Source of the DNA: Candidatus Gastranaerophilales bacterium | GTDB lineage: Bacteria; Cyanobacteriota; Vampirovibrionia; Gastranaerophilales; Gastranaerophilaceae | NCBI GenBank assembly: GCA_944325875.1 | Contig: CALVBU010000003.1 | Span: 120,182 to 184,181 of the forward strand | Direction of reading: 5' to 3' | DNA: 64,000 nt | Shown here: piece by piece, positions 61,168 to 64,000 of the stretch | Numbering within the stretch: the stretch's first letter is position 1 | Layout of the letters: each line of letters begins with the position of its first letter | Position numbers and translations under genes: made by a program | Notes under the pieces: generated by a model | Told to the model about the DNA's origin: nothing | Database searches by the model: none | Seen by the model: only the letters and a program-made list of their open reading frames with translations

Positions 61168-63279
61168 TTGAGTATTAATGTAAACAATTTAAGCAAAGCA
61201 GATCTAGTCAAGCTCGCAATGCAAAAGCAAAGCGGCAAGGTTAGTACTGCCAACCAACCGTCTTACATGACCAAGAACGGTTCAATATTCAATGCTCCGA
61301 ATTTACAAAATACAGCTCAAACAAATAAATCAGAAAAAACTTCAACTTCTGATGGCATTGCAAAATTAAATAACACACAAAACTCTCAAGAATCTAAATT
61401 ATACAACAATATTGATAATATCAAAACAGCAGACCAAGGTAGAGAAGCTATTGCTCAATTGAAGCAAGACATGGAAGGTATGAATCCATTACAAAAGCTT
61501 CCTATGCAAGCAAAACTTAACAAACTACAAGAAAAACAAAAAGATTTAGCTAAACAAGAATTTGAAGATTCACAAGCAAACCTAAAAAGTATAGCTCAAG
61601 GTAACGGAGCTATAGATAAAGATGGAACTTCTACAAAAGGTGCAAGTTCAAAAAGCAGCGGAAATGTAAGTGCAGAAGAAGGAAAAGCTCAAGCTGAAGA
61701 TGCAAAACAAGAAAATGCTAAACTTGAAAAACAAACTGCTGAAACAGAAAAAGATGCCAAAGAAGTTCAAGGCTACCAAAAAGACGCCAAGAAAACTCAA
61801 CAAAATGTAAAAAAAGACGAAGCTAAATTTAACAAAGAAATAGCTAAAGAAAGCAAAACAATACAAGCTAATCAACAAGAAATGGCTAAAGAATCAGAAA
61901 AAATGGCAACAACAAGAGCCGAAATTGATTCTTTACAAGCTGAATTACAAAGCTTAACTGCTGATAATACTGGTATTGGAGAAAGAAGTGCATTCTCATT
62001 AAAACTTGCTGGAGAACAATCTCCTCAACAAGCAAACGGTTCTTTCAACTCTAATTCAGCATCAGATGATACAAATAGCAGAGTAGCAGAACTTCAAGCT
62101 CAAATTGGTGAAAAAGCTGGAACTATGGAAGTTAGCGGACAAAAACTCCAAAAACTTCAAACTTCAACCAACAAATCTATCACTGTAATGCATAATAAGG
62201 TTAGATTAAAATCTATCTATTATCAAACAGCACAAAAAACAATGGAAGCTGAACAAAAAACAACTGATAAAATTTTAAAAGTTGCAAACAAAGTTGATGA
62301 TATAAGCCAAACAGTTTCTCAAGTTGGTAAAACTTTACAATATGTTGGTAAAGGTATGATTATCGCTGGTAAGGCTATGACTTGTAACCCATTCACAGCT
62401 GCAGCTGGAGCTGCTTTAATCACAGCAGGTGGCTTTACTCAAAAAACCGGAACAGTTACAGAACTTGTTGGTAACTACGGTTCAGCCGCTGCAAATGTAA
62501 CTAAAGCTGCTTGTAATGCTGCTAACGGTAACTTTGCTGCAGCATTACAATGCGCAGGAGCAGCAATTCAATCAGGCGCAGCTGCTGCAAAAGGAACTGA
62601 AAGCTTAAAAGAAAATATGAATGCAATTAACGACCAAGTTGAAAATGCTAAAAATGAACTTGCAGCAGGAACCGCCGCTAACCAAGCAGCAAAAGAAATG
62701 GCACAACAAGCAAAAGAAGTTGGTGAAGACGGTAAACTAAGCGAAATGGGTCAAGCATTCAAAGATTCTGGTATGACTAGAAAACAAGCAGCAGCAGGAA
62801 TGAAAGCTGAAATGCTTGGTAAAATAAACAGTGGTGAAATTAGCGGTGATCAACTCTTAGATCAAGTTCGTAACAAAAACGGTGCAACATTGAGTCAAGC
62901 AACATCTGCTGCTCAGGGTTCTTTCGGTAAAGTTAGCAGCGACTTCGCTAAAGCTGAACTTACTGGTCAACAAGCATTAAGAGATGCTGGCAAAGAGCTT
63001 AGCGACAAAAACATAAAGAAAGCTACAGATACAGCTTACAAAAATTCTTTAGCGAAAAGTACTGGAACTGGAGCTGGCTCTAAATTAATCAAACAAGGCT
63101 CATCTTCTTATGATAAACTCGCTCAAGTAGGAAAAGGTTTAACTGAAGTTGGTGCAAAAGCTTCAAAAGGTACTCAACAAGCAGGCAGAAGTAAATCTAA
63201 ATCTTATTCTTATCCAAACTATACTATAGATTATAACAGACTAGCTAGAGGCGAAAAACTTATGAATCGTAGAGTATAA
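61168..63279 (+). CDS. Long coiled-coil protein with hydrophobic Ala/Gly core; possible exported effector or translocator
   Basis: 703 residues, starting at TTG (61168) with GGAG 9 bases upstream. N-terminal 130 residues are Asn/Gln/Ser-rich, then a Lys/Glu/Gln coiled coil (about 165-270), a second helical region, and a small-residue hydrophobic segment (about 391-475: GMIIAGKAMTCNPFTAAAGA and following). Another helical domain leads to a Ser/Tyr-rich tail. There is no Sec signal. Coiled coil followed by paired hydrophobic stretches resembles type III translocator proteins (IpaB/SipB class) in plan; sequence homology is not claimed. Confidence 0.72.
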   Translation: MSINVNNLSKADLVKLAMQKQSGKVSTANQPSYMTKNGSIFNAPNLQNTAQTNKSEKTSTSDGIAKLNNTQNSQESKLYNNIDNIKTADQGREAIAQLKQDMEGMNPLQKLPMQAKLNKLQEKQKDLAKQEFEDSQANLKSIAQGNGAIDKDGTSTKGASSKSSGNVSAEEGKAQAEDAKQENAKLEKQTAETEKDAKEVQGYQKDAKKTQQNVKKDEAKFNKEIAKESKTIQANQQEMAKESEKMATTRAEIDSLQAELQSLTADNTGIGERSAFSLKLAGEQSPQQANGSFNSNSASDDTNSRVAELQAQIGEKAGTMEVSGQKLQKLQTSTNKSITVMHNKVRLKSIYYQTAQKTMEAEQKTTDKILKVANKVDDISQTVSQVGKTLQYVGKGMIIAGKAMTCNPFTAAAGAALITAGGFTQKTGTVTELVGNYGSAAANVTKAACNAANGNFAAALQCAGAAIQSGAAAAKGTESLKENMNAINDQVENAKNELAAGTAANQAAKEMAQQAKEVGEDGKLSEMGQAFKDSGMTRKQAAAGMKAEMLGKINSGEISGDQLLDQVRNKNGATLSQATSAAQGSFGKVSSDFAKAELTGQQALRDAGKELSDKNIKKATDTAYKNSLAKSTGTGAGSKLIKQGSSSYDKLAQVGKGLTEVGAKASKGTQQAGRSKSKSYSYPNYTIDYNRLARGEKLMNRRV

Positions 63280-63282
63280 TAA

Positions 63283-63313
63283 AAAAGGCTAACTTAAATG
63301 TTAGCCTTTTTAT
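63283..63313. terminator. Bidirectional intrinsic terminator
   Basis: AAAAAGGCTAAC / GTTAGCCTTTTT hairpin with loop TTAAAT. Serves the coiled-coil gene (plus) and the PilZ gene (minus). Confidence 0.87.
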
Positions 63314-63319
63314 TTATTA

Positions 63320-64000
63320 TTAATGCATTGATAAAGCTTGTGAGGTTGCTTCTAACAATAAATTCATATAAAGAATTTTATTTGCTGTTGCTTCATCAAG
63401 ATTTATAAACTCTGCACCTGCTCTTCGATCTGTAGCTGTTACAACCTTTACATCAGTTTTGATATTCAAGTCACCACATTCTATTTCAACTGGGATAACA
63501 TCTCCAACTTTTAGTGACTTATTATGCTTCAATGCAATTCCACCTCTTGAAATATCAAGAACAGATTCAGCTGCAGTACTTTCTGCATGATTTGCTAATT
63601 CAACAGGAGTTAAAGAATTATTTGCATTGAAACGCATATATTGACGTTTATCAATTACAGGCACATTATCTGAAACATCCTTGCGCTGAACCCAAGTCTT
63701 ATAGTCTGCATCATTTCTATCAAATGTTGGACTTGTTGGACCAGTTGGATCTGTTGGGTCGGTTGGACCTGTTGGACCAGTTGGCTCGGTTGGACCAGTC
63801 GGTTCGGTTGGGCCAGTTGGTTCTGTTGGACCAGTTGGCTCGGTTGGACCAGTCGGTTCTGTTGGACCAGTTGGCTCGGTTGGACCAGTCGGTTCTGTTG
63901 GACCAGTTGGCTCGGTTGGACCTGTCGGTTCTGTTGGACCAGTTGGCTCGGTTGGACCAGTCGGTTCTGTTGGACCAGTTGGCTCGGTTGGACCAGTCGG
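63320..64000 (-). CDS. PilZ-domain protein with long X-Pro-Thr repeat, 5' partial
   Basis: The C-terminal PilZ domain has KRQYMRF (RxxxR) and [10 protein letters not shown] (the D/NxSxxG motif), so c-di-GMP binding is expected. The frame stays open upstream of the internal GTG at 63664. It reads through [12 protein letters not shown] into a repeat of GPT, EPT, DPT and SPT triplets that continues to the window edge without a stop. The start therefore lies beyond 64000. A c-di-GMP receptor on a Pro/Thr-rich stalk is unusual. Confidence 0.85.
   Translation of the reverse strand, partial: PTGPTEPTGPTEPTGPTEPTGPTEPTGPTEPTGPTEPTGPTEPTGPTEPTGPTEPTGPTEPTGPTEPTGPTEPTGPTGPTDPTDPTGPTSPTFDRNDADYKTWVQRKDVSDNVPVIDKRQYMRFNANNSLTPVELANHAESTAAESVLDISRGGIALKHNKSLKVGDVIPVEIECGDLNIKTDVKVVTATDRRAGAEFINLDEATANKILYMNLLLEATSQALSMH
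63730..64000 (-). repeat. 18/36-bp tandem repeat encoding (GPTEPT)n
   Basis: Unit pair on the plus strand: ggaccagttggctcggtt and ggaccagtcggttctgtt, repeated at least six times to the window edge, with more degenerate units near 63730-63800. All changes keep the reading frame and the X-Pro-Thr triplet, with X alternating Gly and Glu. Confidence 0.92.

Noticed and set aside
63730..64000. CRISPR array
   Set aside because: The repeats are contiguous 18/36-bp units with no unique spacers and stay in frame as X-Pro-Thr codons.
1..64000. tRNA, rRNA, insertion sequences, prophage or CRISPR loci
   Set aside because: No cloverleaf-like sequence, transposase, integrase, terminal inverted repeats or spacer array was seen on reading both strands. 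A covariance search (tRNAscan, Rfam) would be decisive and was not possible.

Overview
The window is low-GC DNA from an anaerobic bacterium with an outer membrane. Evidence for the envelope is LptA/LptC-like LPS export genes, a TolC-type channel with a MacAB-like pump, and a very large AsmA/TamB-like protein. Evidence for an anaerobic life is a PerR-like regulator followed by rubredoxin, rubrerythrin and a flavodiiron protein, plus a second rubrerythrin. Seven genes carry an almost identical prepilin N-terminus (FTLAEVLITLGIIGIVAAMTLPTL type). Together with a partial flagellar-type export cluster this fits non-photosynthetic gut cyanobacterial relatives (Vampirovibrionia/Melainabacteria, Gastranaerophilales). 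The taxonomic placement is inference from gene content, not a database result.

Layout. 1-4.2 kb (+): TolC-MacA-ATPase-MacB export operon. 4.2-5.0 kb (-): a prepilin whose frame is broken at a G9 tract. 5.0-11.7 kb (-): aroE-topA-dprA-TPR-lptA-lptC. 11.7-12.65 kb (-): prepilin with a conserved leader (copy A). 12.7-16.1 kb (+): dapA, secD, secF. 16.1-17.1 kb: XRE regulator divergent from a prepilin. 17.1-20.1 kb (-): PdxA-like dehydrogenase, four-carbon acid sugar kinase, short SSB, small membrane protein. 20.2-22.8 kb (+): perR, rubredoxin, rubrerythrin, rubredoxin-like protein, flavodiiron protein. 22.8-32 kb: lineage-specific small proteins, thrS, an FkbM methyltransferase, an M16 peptidase and aroQ. 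32-34.1 kb (+): a degenerate PAS histidine kinase and an ABC ATPase. 34.1-35.3 kb: a second XRE regulator divergent from a prepilin. 35.7-40.8 kb (+): rubrerythrin 2 and the AsmA-like giant. 40.8-41.7 kb (-): prepilin with leader copy B. 41.7-48.0 kb (-): fliE-fliF-fliG-like-fliH-flhA-yidD. 48.2-49.6 kb (-): a deaminase and a stand-alone AICAR transformylase domain. 50.4-52.4 kb (-): two tandem prepilins with leader copies C and D. 52.4-56 kb (-): coiled-coil, glycine-rich and repeat proteins, two sharing an N-terminal motif. 56.2-61 kb (-): rpsA, valS, fabI. 61.2-63.3 kb (+): a coiled-coil protein with a hydrophobic Ala/Gly core. 63.3-64 kb (-): a PilZ protein with a long X-Pro-Thr repeat that runs off the window.

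The most unusual signal is a roughly 180-nt transcribed leader repeated upstream of four prepilin genes (about 12.4-12.65, 41.45-41.68, 51.13-51.35 and 52.14-52.38 kb, all minus strand). Each copy has a TATAAT promoter, a strong SD and a 51-nt ORF for a 16-residue peptide (consensus MQKxxIxRISGGGATN) that reads through a tract of exactly 11 G. After this come a hairpin containing the ORF stop, a conserved CCUCC anti-SD-like block, and a CCGUG/CACGG hairpin just before the prepilin SD. A fifth prepilin has a G9 tract inside its own 5' coding region, where one extra G would fuse its only plausible start to the pilin frame. I propose a family of G-tract-dependent prepilin leaders acting by attenuation, slippage or phase variation. 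The two prepilins without a leader or G tract are each divergent from an XRE repressor-like gene, which suggests two modes of pilin control.
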